57,594 nucleotides of DNA from Tianweitania sp. UT-5YL-CI-8 (GTDB lineage: Bacteria > Pseudomonadota > Alphaproteobacteria > Rhizobiales > Rhizobiaceae), in NCBI RefSeq assembly GCF_030010215.1, contig NZ_JASCRR010000021.1, positions 1 to 57,594 on the forward strand. The letters are read 5' to 3'. How positions within the stretch are numbered: the first letter of the stretch is position 1; each line of letters begins with the position of its first letter. Shown one piece after another: positions 25,033 through 33,191 of the stretch. The notes below the pieces were generated by a model that saw nothing but the letters and a program-made list of their open reading frames with translations, was not told the DNA's origin and did not search any database. The position numbers and the translations under genes were made by a program.

Positions 25033-25287
25033 TCACGACCGCTTTCGTTTTCGCGCCGGCCGGTCTGGGATCGGCGGTGGCGGATCGATGAAGAAGTCGG
25101 TCGGGGCAACGTCGAGGATCTCAGCCAACTTTTCCAGCATGTCCACGGTGGGAGAATGAACTTCACGCTCCAGGTGGCCGACATAGGTTCGATACAGGCC
25201 GGCTTGGGCGGCCAACTCCTCCTGTGACATGCCTTTGCCGTAGCGCATCCGTCGCAGATTTTGCGCCACCACCGTCCTCAGCTTCAT
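25033..25287 (-). CDS. XRE-family regulator (84 aa)
   Basis: A compact helix-turn-helix: MKLRTVVAQNLRRMRYGKGMSQEELAAQAGLYRTYVGHLE, then LAEILDVAPTDFF, and a proline/arginine/lysine tail. ATG 25287 begins the family sequence; the ribosome site is weak. Together with the overlapping second XRE gene it forms a tandem regulator pair diverging from the ATPase at 25445, whose promoter they may control. Confidence 0.75.
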   Translation of the reverse strand: MKLRTVVAQNLRRMRYGKGMSQEELAAQAGLYRTYVGHLEREVHSPTVDMLEKLAEILDVAPTDFFIDPPPPIPDRPARKRKRS

Positions 25288-25307
25288 AGCCAAGACGGAA
25301 CAGAGAG

Positions 25308-25333
25308 CGCAGTAGACAGAGACGCAGTATAAT
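25308..25333 (+). promoter_or_regulatory. Putative promoter/operator for the AAA-DUF4143 gene
   Basis: A perfect TATAAT -10 hexamer lies at 25328-25333. CGCAGTA is directly repeated 15 bases apart (25308-25314 and 25323-25329), the second copy running into the -10. That is a plausible binding site for the divergent XRE regulators. No good -35 is seen. Confidence 0.45.
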
Positions 25334-25444
25334 GAGTGTTTGCGAAAATCCACCGCGTCGGTCCCGTGTCGCCTCGACACCTTCGATACGAACTGGTCGA
25401 TATGTCACTTTAAATTGGACGGGAGATACGTTAAAGATGGACGC

Positions 25445-26698
25445 ATGGTTGACTCGACATCGCCGCGCAAAATCATCGATCGGAAGATCCGCCCGCTTGT
25501 CGAAGCGGCGCTGGAAGACACCCGCGCCGTCCTGATAATCGGGCCGCGTCAAGCCGGAAAATCAACCTTGGCCAGGCAGTTCTCCGGAACAGCGCGACCG
25601 TATATCACTCTGGATGATGCCGGCGCCTTGAGCGCTGCACGTGCCGATCCCGTGGGCTTCGTTAGAGGCATCGACCGCGCGGTCATTGACGAGGTCCAGC
25701 GCGCGCCAGAACTCATGTTGGCGATCAAGGAGAGCGTCGACCGAGACGATGCTCCAGGTCGGTTTCTTCTGACCGGATCGGCCAATCTCGCCACGGTGCC
25801 GGCGATTGCCGATTCCCTCGCCGGCAGGATGGCCACGATCTCGCTCTTACCGTTTGCCCAATCGGAGGTCCGCTCAACGCCAGGACGTTTATTGGACCGA
25901 CTATACGCAGGTGAAGACCTGATAGTCGCGGGCGATGTGGTGCTCGGGGATGAACTGATCGCGCTCGTCCTTGGCGGCGGATATCCGGAGGCCTTGCGGC
26001 GGCCGAGCCAGGCGCGTCGCACCGCTTGGCTCGAAGACTATGTGACCCAAATCCTCGATCGGGACGTCCGGGATATCGCCAATATTGATCAGCTCGATCG
26101 TTTGCCACGACTTCTCGCGGTCCTGGCGGAGCACGCAGGTCAGCTCGTCAACCATTCCAGTTTCGGCGCCGCTCTCGGTTTATCGAGCGTAACGGCACAG
26201 AAGTATGTGGCTATCCTCGAGCGCCTTTTCCTGGTCCGGACCCTGGTGCCGTGGTCGAGCAACCGGCTGAGCCGCCTCATCAAGACGCCGAAATTGCATT
26301 TTCTCGACAGCGGACTACTTGCGACATTGCGCGAGGATGAGGACGGAACGCTGCAGCAGGATCGGTCGCGCTTCGGGGCCTTGCTCGAAACCTTCGTCGT
26401 ATCGGAGCTCCTCAAGCTCGCATCGTGGTCGGAGCGACGCGTATCCTTCTCGCACTACCGGACCAAGGACCAGGACGAGGTCGATGTCGTCATCGAAGAT
26501 CGTCGCGGGAGGATCATTGGGATCGAGGTAAAGGCCAGCGCAACGGTGCGGGCGCAGGATTTCCGCGGACTGCGCCAGCTGCAGGAAGCGGTAGGCGACC
26601 GCTTCGTGCGTGGACTCGTACTCCACGACCATGATCGGGTGACGCCGTTTGGTGAAAAGCTGCAGGCCGCACCGTTGTCACTTCTCTGGTCAATGTGA
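25445..26698 (+). CDS. AAA ATPase with DUF4143 domain (417 aa)
   Basis: Walker A IGPRQAGKSTLARQF (about residues 33-47), ITLDD, VIDEVQRAPELMLAIKESVD (Walker B/sensor region) and FLLTGSANL form the AAA_14 N-terminal domain. The DUF4143 C-terminus has LHFLDSGLLA, RFGALLETFVVSELLKL and IIGIEVKASATV, the last a nuclease-like strand with the EVKAS motif. The family is widespread on mobile DNA without an agreed function; the EVKAS segment suggests nucleic-acid interaction. ATG 25445 begins a family-like N-terminus. It diverges from the two XRE genes. Confidence 0.85.
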   Translation: MVDSTSPRKIIDRKIRPLVEAALEDTRAVLIIGPRQAGKSTLARQFSGTARPYITLDDAGALSAARADPVGFVRGIDRAVIDEVQRAPELMLAIKESVDRDDAPGRFLLTGSANLATVPAIADSLAGRMATISLLPFAQSEVRSTPGRLLDRLYAGEDLIVAGDVVLGDELIALVLGGGYPEALRRPSQARRTAWLEDYVTQILDRDVRDIANIDQLDRLPRLLAVLAEHAGQLVNHSSFGAALGLSSVTAQKYVAILERLFLVRTLVPWSSNRLSRLIKTPKLHFLDSGLLATLREDEDGTLQQDRSRFGALLETFVVSELLKLASWSERRVSFSHYRTKDQDEVDVVIEDRRGRIIGIEVKASATVRAQDFRGLRQLQEAVGDRFVRGLVLHDHDRVTPFGEKLQAAPLSLLWSM

Positions 26699-27032
26699 AG
26701 TCGCATAACTTGGTTTATGGAACTAACTTATTGATTCTAAATACTAATCTGAATTTGCTGTTGGTGAATAGCGGAGATCGGCACGCCGAATGAGTTCGTG
26801 GCGATCCGCAACACTAAACTCCAATGAGTTCCCCAGTTTGATGGACACAATCCGAACAGTGAGTGGAGAGTGTGCCGAGAACGAGGAACCCTTAGGGCCA
26901 GATGTCGCCGACCGGATCGACGACGGCGGCCGATGCCTTGCCTCCGCAACCAAAGAGGTAAGAGGCGGCGACGGGATCGGAATGCAGGAACTGGCGCAGG
27001 ATCATCGAAGCACTCCCGTTCTGGAGAGGTGG
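26699..27032. other. Intergenic, no gene seen
   Basis: The gap separates the ATPase stop from the convergent end of the MFS gene. Its left part is AT-richer than the surroundings, suggesting a join between modules. Short frames present have no ribosome site or recognisable content. Confidence 0.4.
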
Positions 27033-28238
27033 TCAGCGTGAAGGACTGGCGGAGCTGGCGACCGATGACCGCTTTCGGCTGGCTCCCAGCCAAAGGAGGG
27101 CTCCGGCTGCGAGCGCCAGCCAGGGAAGCAGCAGGACGTTGAGAAGCTGCCAGCCGAACGCCTGGAGCAGCGCCGCGGCGCCGAACGAGCAGGCGAGGCC
27201 GACCGCGAAGATGGTCATGTCGTTGGTTGCCTGGGCGCGGCCCCGCTCGGCGGGCGCGTAGGTGGTGGTCAGCAGCGTCGTGCCGCCGATGTAGAGGAAG
27301 TTCCAGCCGACGCCGAGCAGGATGAGTGCGCCCGCGAAGGAGCCGAATTCGGTCCCCGTCAGTGTCATGACGACATGGCCCATGAGGATCAGCACGCCCG
27401 ACAGCATGATCCGCAGCACGCCGAAACGCGCGATCAGCAATCCCGTGAAGAAGGACGGCAGGAACATGCCGAGGACATGGAGCTGGATCACTGTCGCCGC
27501 CGACGAAAGGTCGTGATGATGATGGACCATGGCAAGCGGCGTAGCCGTCATTGCGAGGATCATCACCCCGTAGCCGGTGGCCGCCCCGAAGAGCGCGACG
27601 AGGTAGGCGGGCTGGGACACGATCCGCGACAGCGGGCGGGCTGCTGCCGTAGCCTCGGTCAGCGCTGTGGCCGGCGGGATACGAAGCGCGAGAAGGATTC
27701 CCGCGGCGGCGACTGAAACGAGCGCGAGAAGGACGAAGGATCCCGCGTATGCCGGACCGACAAAGTCGGCGCCGAGGCGACCCATCATCGGGCCTGCGAA
27801 GGCGGCAACGATACCGCCCGCGAGCACGAGGGAAATGGCGCGGGGGCGGAACGTGTCGTCGGCGACCTCTCCGGCGGCAAAGCGGTAGAACTGCGCGAAC
27901 GCCTGGTAGGCGCCCACAAGGAAGGTGCCGAGCGATAGCAGAAGGAGCGACCCCGCCCATATGCCCGCAGCTGCCGCCAGTCCGCCGCAAGCACCGAGCA
28001 ACGCTCCTCCGACAAACCCCGCGCGTCGGCCGACCCGCGTCATCCACATCGAAGCGGGAAACGTTGCCACGGCCGTGCCGAGGAACATGGCAGCGATGGG
28101 CATGGTCGCCAGTTCGGGTCGCGAGGCGATCGCCCCTCCGGCGAGCCCGCCGACCGTCATGACCATGACCGAGGCCGTCTGGAACAGCGCCTGGGCGCTC
28201 GCCAGCACCAGCACCTGAGCGTGCATCCGCGACGCCAT
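27033..28238 (-). CDS. MFS transporter (401 aa)
   Basis: About twelve hydrophobic helices with the A-like loop MTRVGRRAGFVGGALLG between helices 2 and 3, and a histidine cluster (MVHHHHDLSSA) in the middle of the protein. Its start overlaps the DsrE stop by one base, so they are co-translated. Placement beside a DsrE protein and an ArsR-rhodanese regulator points to export or uptake of a sulfur compound or thiol-stress metabolite; the substrate is not predictable. Confidence 0.85.
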   Translation of the reverse strand: MASRMHAQVLVLASAQALFQTASVMVMTVGGLAGGAIASRPELATMPIAAMFLGTAVATFPASMWMTRVGRRAGFVGGALLGACGGLAAAAGIWAGSLLLLSLGTFLVGAYQAFAQFYRFAAGEVADDTFRPRAISLVLAGGIVAAFAGPMMGRLGADFVGPAYAGSFVLLALVSVAAAGILLALRIPPATALTEATAAARPLSRIVSQPAYLVALFGAATGYGVMILAMTATPLAMVHHHHDLSSAATVIQLHVLGMFLPSFFTGLLIARFGVLRIMLSGVLILMGHVVMTLTGTEFGSFAGALILLGVGWNFLYIGGTTLLTTTYAPAERGRAQATNDMTIFAVGLACSFGAAALLQAFGWQLLNVLLLPWLALAAGALLWLGASRKRSSVASSASPSR

Positions 28239-28585
28239 CAGAACACCAGCACCTTGTCAGCGGCGAGCGTCGCGGCGGCGAGTTCGTCCATGGTGCTTCG
28301 GCGGGCACCTTCGACCACTTCCTTGTCTGTCATTCCGCGGGCGTCCATGCAGGTGCCGCACAGCAGCACCTCGCCCCTGGCCGCCAACAGCCGCTTCAGC
28401 ATCCGTTCAAGATTGTAGTGGGCCTCAGGCGTCTTCTGCCCGGCCTTGGCCGCGAGAACAGCGTCGGCCATCAGGAAGACGCTCAGTCCGGCATCGGGAT
28501 CGGCCTTCGCGAGACGGAGCCCGTTGTAGCAGCGCTCGGTGCCGTATGGCGGGTCGTTCAGAATCAGCAGCGTCCTGGCTGGCAT
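28238..28585 (-). CDS. DsrE-family protein (115 aa)
   Basis: LLILNDPPYGTERCYNGLRLA at the start, then LSVFLMADAVLAA and LLCGTCMDARGM, with a CxxC pair, match the DsrE/DsrF-like fold that carries persulfide sulfur on cysteine. ATG 28585 is chosen over an upstream in-frame start because the family begins at PARTLLIL. First gene of the DsrE-MFS operon; its promoter faces the regulator gene across a palindromic site. Confidence 0.85.
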   Translation of the reverse strand: MPARTLLILNDPPYGTERCYNGLRLAKADPDAGLSVFLMADAVLAAKAGQKTPEAHYNLERMLKRLLAARGEVLLCGTCMDARGMTDKEVVEGARRSTMDELAAATLAADKVLVF

Positions 28586-28621
28586 GGCCTTGCTCCTTCG
28601 ACGGACGGCCTGGTAGGCTAC

Positions 28622-28641
28622 ATTCAATAATTATGTTGAAT
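28622..28641. promoter_or_regulatory. Palindromic operator between ArsR-rhodanese and DsrE-MFS
   Basis: ATTCAA (28622-28627) and TTGAAT (28636-28641) form a perfect dyad with an AT-rich 8-base centre, in the 78-base divergent gap, 22 bases before the regulator's ATG. Form and place match ArsR/BigR-type operators. Confidence 0.7.
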
Positions 28642-28663
28642 GACGTAGCGAGGCTTCCTTTCC

Positions 28664-29329
28664 ATGTCAATCTCGAATCCGAAGCAGGCGCTCTACGAGC
28701 AGTTCGCGCAGGTCGCGAAGGCGTTCGGCAACCCGCAACGGCTCGAACTGGTGGAGCACCTTGCCCAGGGTGCGCGCAGCGTCGAGGCACTGGCGGCGAA
28801 GCTCGCAACCCCCGTGGCCAACGTCTCGCAGCACCTTCAGGTGATGCGCCGCGCCGGCCTTGTCACCTCTGAGCGGGACGGGAAGTTCGTGAACTACCGT
28901 CTGGCCGACGACGGTGTGCTCGATGCCTTCGCCGCCATCCGGTCCGTGGCCGAAAAGCATTCGGCAGAGGTGGAACGGGTCGTGCGCGGGTGGTTCGACC
29001 GCCGGGACGACATGGAGCCTATCTCGCGGGAGGAACTGGCGGCCCGGATGAGCGACGGCGCCGTCACCGTCATCGATGTCCGGCCGCCGGACGAATATGC
29101 GCTCGGCCATCTTCCGGGGGCCATCAACGTGCCGCTTGCGGAGCTTTCAGTCCGGTCGGCAGGACTTGAACCAAGCCGGGAAGTGGTTGCTTACTGCCGG
29201 GGACCGTGGTGCGTGATGTCCTTCGAGGCCGTCGCCGAACTTCGGCAAAAGGGCCTGCGCGCCCGACGCCTACAGGACGGACTGCCGGAATGGAAGGCAT
29301 CGGGCCGTATTGTCGACGTGGAAGGATAA
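28664..29329 (+). CDS. ArsR-type regulator fused to a rhodanese domain (221 aa)
   Basis: Residues about 10-95 form a winged helix (FGNPQRLELVEHLAQGARSVEALAAKL, VSQHLQVMRRAGLVTSERDGKFVNYRL). Residues about 120-215 form a rhodanese domain with DVRPPDEYALGHLPGAINVPL and the active loop YCRGPWC (C178, C183). There is no cysteine in the first 110 residues. So the redox pair of BigR/SqrR-type sulfide sensors is absent, and sensing probably runs through the rhodanese cysteine. It likely represses the divergent DsrE-MFS operon and itself. Confidence 0.9.
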   Translation: MSISNPKQALYEQFAQVAKAFGNPQRLELVEHLAQGARSVEALAAKLATPVANVSQHLQVMRRAGLVTSERDGKFVNYRLADDGVLDAFAAIRSVAEKHSAEVERVVRGWFDRRDDMEPISREELAARMSDGAVTVIDVRPPDEYALGHLPGAINVPLAELSVRSAGLEPSREVVAYCRGPWCVMSFEAVAELRQKGLRARRLQDGLPEWKASGRIVDVEG

Positions 29330-29398
29330 TGTGGGTTGACGCACTTAAGGCGGTACGACAGCCAGTGCCATAATCGTCTTGTTCGGCGCTCCTGGTGC

Positions 29399-29680
29399 CT
29401 ATGCAGCTTCCCGGACATGAACCTCGACATGCAGGCCGACCGCGACCAGCATATTGACGAGGGTGTCGAGGGCGAACAGGTTGATCTTGCCGCGCAGAAG
29501 ATCGGACACGCGCGGCTGCGTCACGCCGAGTTGGAGCGCGGTTTCGGCCTGGGTCCAGCCCTTTACCCGGATGTGCTGCTCCAGCGCCATCATCAGCGTG
29601 GAGCGGAGCTTCATGTTCTCCGCTTCGGCCGGCGTGTCTTCGATCGCGTCCCAAACGCTTGCAAAAGTTTCGTCGCTCAT
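29399..29680 (-). CDS. HigA-like XRE antitoxin (93 aa)
   Basis: An N-terminal EAENMKLRSTLMMALEQHI helix leads into a helix-turn-helix, WTQAETALQLGVTQPRVSDLLRGKINLF, typical of HigA/XRE antitoxins. It overlaps the toxin gene by ATGA (29677-29680), and the toxin comes first, as in higBA loci. It should neutralise the RelE-fold toxin and repress the operon through the palindrome at 30016-30031. Confidence 0.85.
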   Translation of the reverse strand: MSDETFASVWDAIEDTPAEAENMKLRSTLMMALEQHIRVKGWTQAETALQLGVTQPRVSDLLRGKINLFALDTLVNMLVAVGLHVEVHVREAA

Positions 29681-30006
29681 TGGCCTAGTTCCTTCACCAA
29701 ATCGCTGTACCGCTTCGCGGCAAGGTCCAAGTCCGATCTGCTGGTCTTCTGCGACTTCTTCTGGAAGCAGTGTAGCACGAAGACAGCCTCGGCGAATTTG
29801 GCGATGTAGATGATCCGGAATGCACCGGCTTCGTCCCGAATCCTGATTTCCTGGACGCCCTTTCCGACAGTGCCCATTGGCTTCCAGTCGGCTGGGGCCT
29901 GCTCGTTCTGCACCTTGTCGAGTTGATAGCCCGCTTCACGCCGCGCCGGCTCGGGGAAGGCGCGCAAATCATTGAGGGCGCTGCCCCGAAACCTGAGCAC
30001 TTTCAT
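29677..30006 (-). CDS. HigB/RelE-superfamily toxin, Gp49-like (109 aa)
   Basis: MKVLRFRGSALNDLRAFPEPARREAGYQLDKVQ is the typical N-terminus of the Gp49-like RelE-fold toxins, followed by IRIRDEAGAFRIIYIAKFAEAVFVLHCFQKKSQKT, the central sheet with its basic residues. Expected activity is ribosome-dependent mRNA cleavage. ATG 30006 starts the family sequence. As plasmid cargo it would act in post-segregational stabilisation. Confidence 0.85.
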   Translation of the reverse strand: MKVLRFRGSALNDLRAFPEPARREAGYQLDKVQNEQAPADWKPMGTVGKGVQEIRIRDEAGAFRIIYIAKFAEAVFVLHCFQKKSQKTSRSDLDLAAKRYSDLVKELGQ

Positions 30007-30015
30007 CGGCGGAGT

Positions 30016-30031
30016 ATACAAACTTTTGTAT
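30016..30031. promoter_or_regulatory. Perfect palindromic operator of the higBA-like operon
   Basis: ATACAAA and TTTGTAT with a 2-base centre, nine bases upstream of the toxin ATG; position and symmetry fit autoregulation by the antitoxin. Confidence 0.7.
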
Positions 30032-30123
30032 GATTGGCAAGGAGGCCGCAACGCGATCGCACGTATTCATCAAGAACGGCATGTTCGCGCTCTCGAAACA
30101 GAACACGATGGAAGCGGAGCGAG

Positions 30124-32163
30124 TCAGCTCGCCTCGGCGTCGGCGATCTCCAGTTCGTCTGGAATGGTCTCGTCGAACACGCGAGCCCAAGTGCCTTGCT
30201 TTACACGCTGGTTTCCGGACCTGGCCGGAGCCTTGGTAAGAGCCTTCAGTTTCCGGGCGGCTTTTGCGAAACGAGCATCGAGTGGACCAGGCGTTGCTTT
30301 CGCTGCGGCCCCTGTTCGCAACTGTGCCTTGGCCGGCGCGACCGCTCTTGTTTGGCGCCTGTCGCCAACATCAGCGGGTTCGGCCCAAGCGGAAAGTTCT
30401 CGACCGGCACGCTTTGCCTTGTCCGGTGCCTGGGCACCCTGGACTTCAGTTTTCGAGATATTCGTGCCCTCGCCAGCATAGGCAGGAATTGTTGCCGGTA
30501 CGGGCCGCTGCGGTAGGAACTCGGTTGCCGGCACGTCCGGCACATGTGTCTGTGAGAAGCTCTCCATTTCGCGGAACGGTGATGTCCGGAAAAACCGAAG
30601 CTTATCAGCAAAGACCGGCCCCTGACCTTCGGCCAGAATGACCATCTTGTCTCCCGGCATCTGCCGCACCTCCTGCGGCATCATCAGGTCGCGCTCCCTC
30701 AACTGCTCGACCTTTGTACGGCGATGCAGGCCCATCAGCTCGATCGTGCGGGACTCGGTCTTATATCGGATGGTGCGCTTGCCCAGGGCTTTCGACACGG
30801 CTTCGGCTGTTGCCTGGTCATTGGCGCCGAAGACCAGCTGGTAGCCACAATTGCCCATCAATGAGTGGCGGGACGTCTCGCCATAGGTCTCGTCCAGGTT
30901 TTTCAGGTCCTGGATGACGAAGGCCATCTTGACGTTGTAGCCAGCCACGTAGGGCAGCTTGGTCGTGATCTCGCTCATCTTCTTCAACTGACGGAACTCG
31001 TCGAGCAGGAAGTAGACCGGCACCGAACGTTCCGCGTGCTCGATCATCAGCGTGTCGAGAGTCTGCTGCACAAACAGTGCGAGCAACGGCCGCAGCAGTG
31101 TGATGTCGGTGACCTTGGGGGCGAGGTAGATCGAGATCGGACGCCGCTTCAGCGCGCGTAGGTCCATGTCGGTCGCTGATGTCGCTGCCACGACGCGCTC
31201 GTTGCGGAACGGCCGCAAAGCCTTCTGGATGTCAAGCAGCGCCGATGCCGCCGCGCGCTCGGACAGGGCGATGTAGGCGTTGAAGCTCTCCATCGTGAAG
31301 CGAGACAGGTAGGGTTCGCGTTCCTTGATGACGCTCATCTGTGCCTGAAGGTTTGCGCCGCTGTTGAAGAAGGACGTGACCTCGCCGAGCGTCCGGTGAC
31401 CCTTGTAGTAGATGCTTTCGTTGATGTAGCTGATAGCGCCCGCGATGAGCTGCTGGGCGGTGGCCTGCCAGATCGAATTCTCGGATTCGGTGACTTCCGG
31501 AACCAGAATCGCAGCCATGTTCTGGATGTCGGTGGTGCGGTCGCCGCGCTCCGACCGAATGAAGTCGAGTGGATTGTAACGGTGCGTCCGTTCCGATCCA
31601 GGCGCGAACAGGAAGACCTGACTACCCTTCAATTTGCGATAGCCGGCGGTGCTGCGAAAAATCTCGCCCTTCAAGTCAGTCACGATCATCGAGCCTACAT
31701 GCGACAACGCATTAGGCACGACGTAGCAAGCGCCCTTCCCAGAACGTGTCGGCCCGATGATCAGGTGGTGCCGATCATCGTCGACTCGAAGGATCTGGCG
31801 CCCGAAACGGCCGAGGATTTTGCCCCTCCGCCTGAACCATCCATCGCGTCGGAGTGTCGTGGCGGTCTGAAATCGGGCATCCCCGAGGGGGTTCGAATTC
31901 GGTCGAAGGCCGACATAGGCGACGGTCCCCGCGACAAGAGCCGCAGGCACCAGAGCACCCATCGCCACAACGCGCAGGACGCTGCTGTCGCCATAGGTGA
32001 TCAGCTGCTGGAACGGTGCAAACGGGTTCGTCGTGATGGTCGCCTGCAGGATCCTCCCGTCCCCATAGAGCAACTGCAAGCCGAGGCCATAAGCCAACAG
32101 CCAGATGGCAAACGCGACGGTCAGGCAAAAGGCGAAAAAGAAGACGCGGAGCGACCCGGTCAT
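30124..32163 (-). CDS. VirD4 type IV coupling protein (679 aa)
   Basis: Two N-terminal membrane helices (about residues 7-32 and 62-84), then Walker A GPTRSGKG at 137-144 and Walker B VYFLLDEF at 383-390, as in VirD4/TraG ATPases. The C-terminal ~150 residues are proline/alanine-rich and probably disordered. It links the relaxosome to the VirB channel. The start overlaps the virB11 stop (32160-32163), making it the last gene of the T4SS operon. Confidence 0.95.
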   Translation of the reverse strand: MTGSLRVFFFAFCLTVAFAIWLLAYGLGLQLLYGDGRILQATITTNPFAPFQQLITYGDSSVLRVVAMGALVPAALVAGTVAYVGLRPNSNPLGDARFQTATTLRRDGWFRRRGKILGRFGRQILRVDDDRHHLIIGPTRSGKGACYVVPNALSHVGSMIVTDLKGEIFRSTAGYRKLKGSQVFLFAPGSERTHRYNPLDFIRSERGDRTTDIQNMAAILVPEVTESENSIWQATAQQLIAGAISYINESIYYKGHRTLGEVTSFFNSGANLQAQMSVIKEREPYLSRFTMESFNAYIALSERAAASALLDIQKALRPFRNERVVAATSATDMDLRALKRRPISIYLAPKVTDITLLRPLLALFVQQTLDTLMIEHAERSVPVYFLLDEFRQLKKMSEITTKLPYVAGYNVKMAFVIQDLKNLDETYGETSRHSLMGNCGYQLVFGANDQATAEAVSKALGKRTIRYKTESRTIELMGLHRRTKVEQLRERDLMMPQEVRQMPGDKMVILAEGQGPVFADKLRFFRTSPFREMESFSQTHVPDVPATEFLPQRPVPATIPAYAGEGTNISKTEVQGAQAPDKAKRAGRELSAWAEPADVGDRRQTRAVAPAKAQLRTGAAAKATPGPLDARFAKAARKLKALTKAPARSGNQRVKQGTWARVFDETIPDELEIADAEAS

Positions 32164-33191
32164 GACGCGTCCGTCCGTCCGCGCGCGAAGAAAATTTCGG
32201 AGACGCCGCGGCGGCCCCCTTCCCTGCGCAGTTGGATCACAATCGGGATGACACTCTGGATATAGGAAATCAGGTCCGCCTTTGGGTAAGCGGCTGACAA
32301 TCCAGACTGCATGACCATCATCGCGAGTTGCTCGTAGGCGCCCAGCGGCGTGTCGGCATGGACCGTCGACATGGAACCCGGGTGGCCCGTATTGATCGCG
32401 CGCAGGAAAGCGAAGGCCTCCGATCCCCTGACCTCCCCTACGAAGAGCCGATCCGGCCGCATGCGTAGCGAGGCTTCGAGCAGGGACTGGATCGTCACGC
32501 TGGCCGTTCCCTGATCGCCACGGGATGCGAGAAGGTGCACGGCATTCTTCTGAGGTGGGAACAGTTCTCGGGTGTCCTCCAATGTGATGATACGCTCATG
32601 CGAATCGACGGACTTGAGGCAGGCGTTCAGAAACGTCGTCTTGCCGCTCGAGGTGCCGCCGCTGATGAGGATGGACACCCGATTGACGATGGCCGTTCGA
32701 ATGAAACCGTAGATGTCCTTGGCTGACAGCTGGTCGATCAAGGCTTGGTCGGTCTCGCTGAGACCGCCAACGGCGACCGTCACCTGATCAAGCGATCCCT
32801 GATCGCGATAGTCGTCGAGCGTGAAGTTGCTGGTGACCTGCTTGCGGATCGATAGCGTGCCACCATCGGGTGCCGCAGGTGGCAAGACGACCTGAATGCG
32901 CTCGCCGGTGGGCAGTGCGGCGCTGAGGATCGGATTTGCCGGGCTGACGAATTGGTTGGTGCTCGCCGCGACACGTTCACCGATATTGATGATCTCGGCG
33001 GTGGTGAGCACCGGGATCTCGTGGCGTTCCATGTCGGCGGCGCCGAGACGCTCGACATAGACCTGCCCCGGTCGGTTGACCGAGATCTCAACGACGTCCC
33101 GATCGTTGAGAAACGCCTTCAGCGGAGCGAGCGCCCGATAGAGAAAGTAGTGCCGATTGTCGGAGGCAAGCTCAGCGGAGACCGCGTTCAC
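32160..33191 (-). CDS. VirB11 traffic ATPase (343 aa)
   Basis: The N-terminal domain (DVVEISVNRPGQVYVE) precedes the RecA-like ATPase, with Walker A GGTSSGKT at 178-185, then TLEDTRELFP and RMRPDRLFVGEVRGSEAF. It forms the cytoplasmic hexamer that switches the system between pilus assembly and transfer. The start is GTG 33191, with AAGGAG seven bases upstream; the gene overlaps virB10 by 20 bases. Confidence 0.95.
   Translation of the reverse strand: MNAVSAELASDNRHYFLYRALAPLKAFLNDRDVVEISVNRPGQVYVERLGAADMERHEIPVLTTAEIINIGERVAASTNQFVSPANPILSAALPTGERIQVVLPPAAPDGGTLSIRKQVTSNFTLDDYRDQGSLDQVTVAVGGLSETDQALIDQLSAKDIYGFIRTAIVNRVSILISGGTSSGKTTFLNACLKSVDSHERIITLEDTRELFPPQKNAVHLLASRGDQGTASVTIQSLLEASLRMRPDRLFVGEVRGSEAFAFLRAINTGHPGSMSTVHADTPLGAYEQLAMMVMQSGLSAAYPKADLISYIQSVIPIVIQLRREGGRRGVSEIFFARGRTDAS

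Noticed and set aside
26737-28308. 523-codon - strand frame overlapping the MFS gene in another frame
   Set aside because: Arginine/proline-rich frame. The MFS frame gives proper membrane helices and couples to DsrE.
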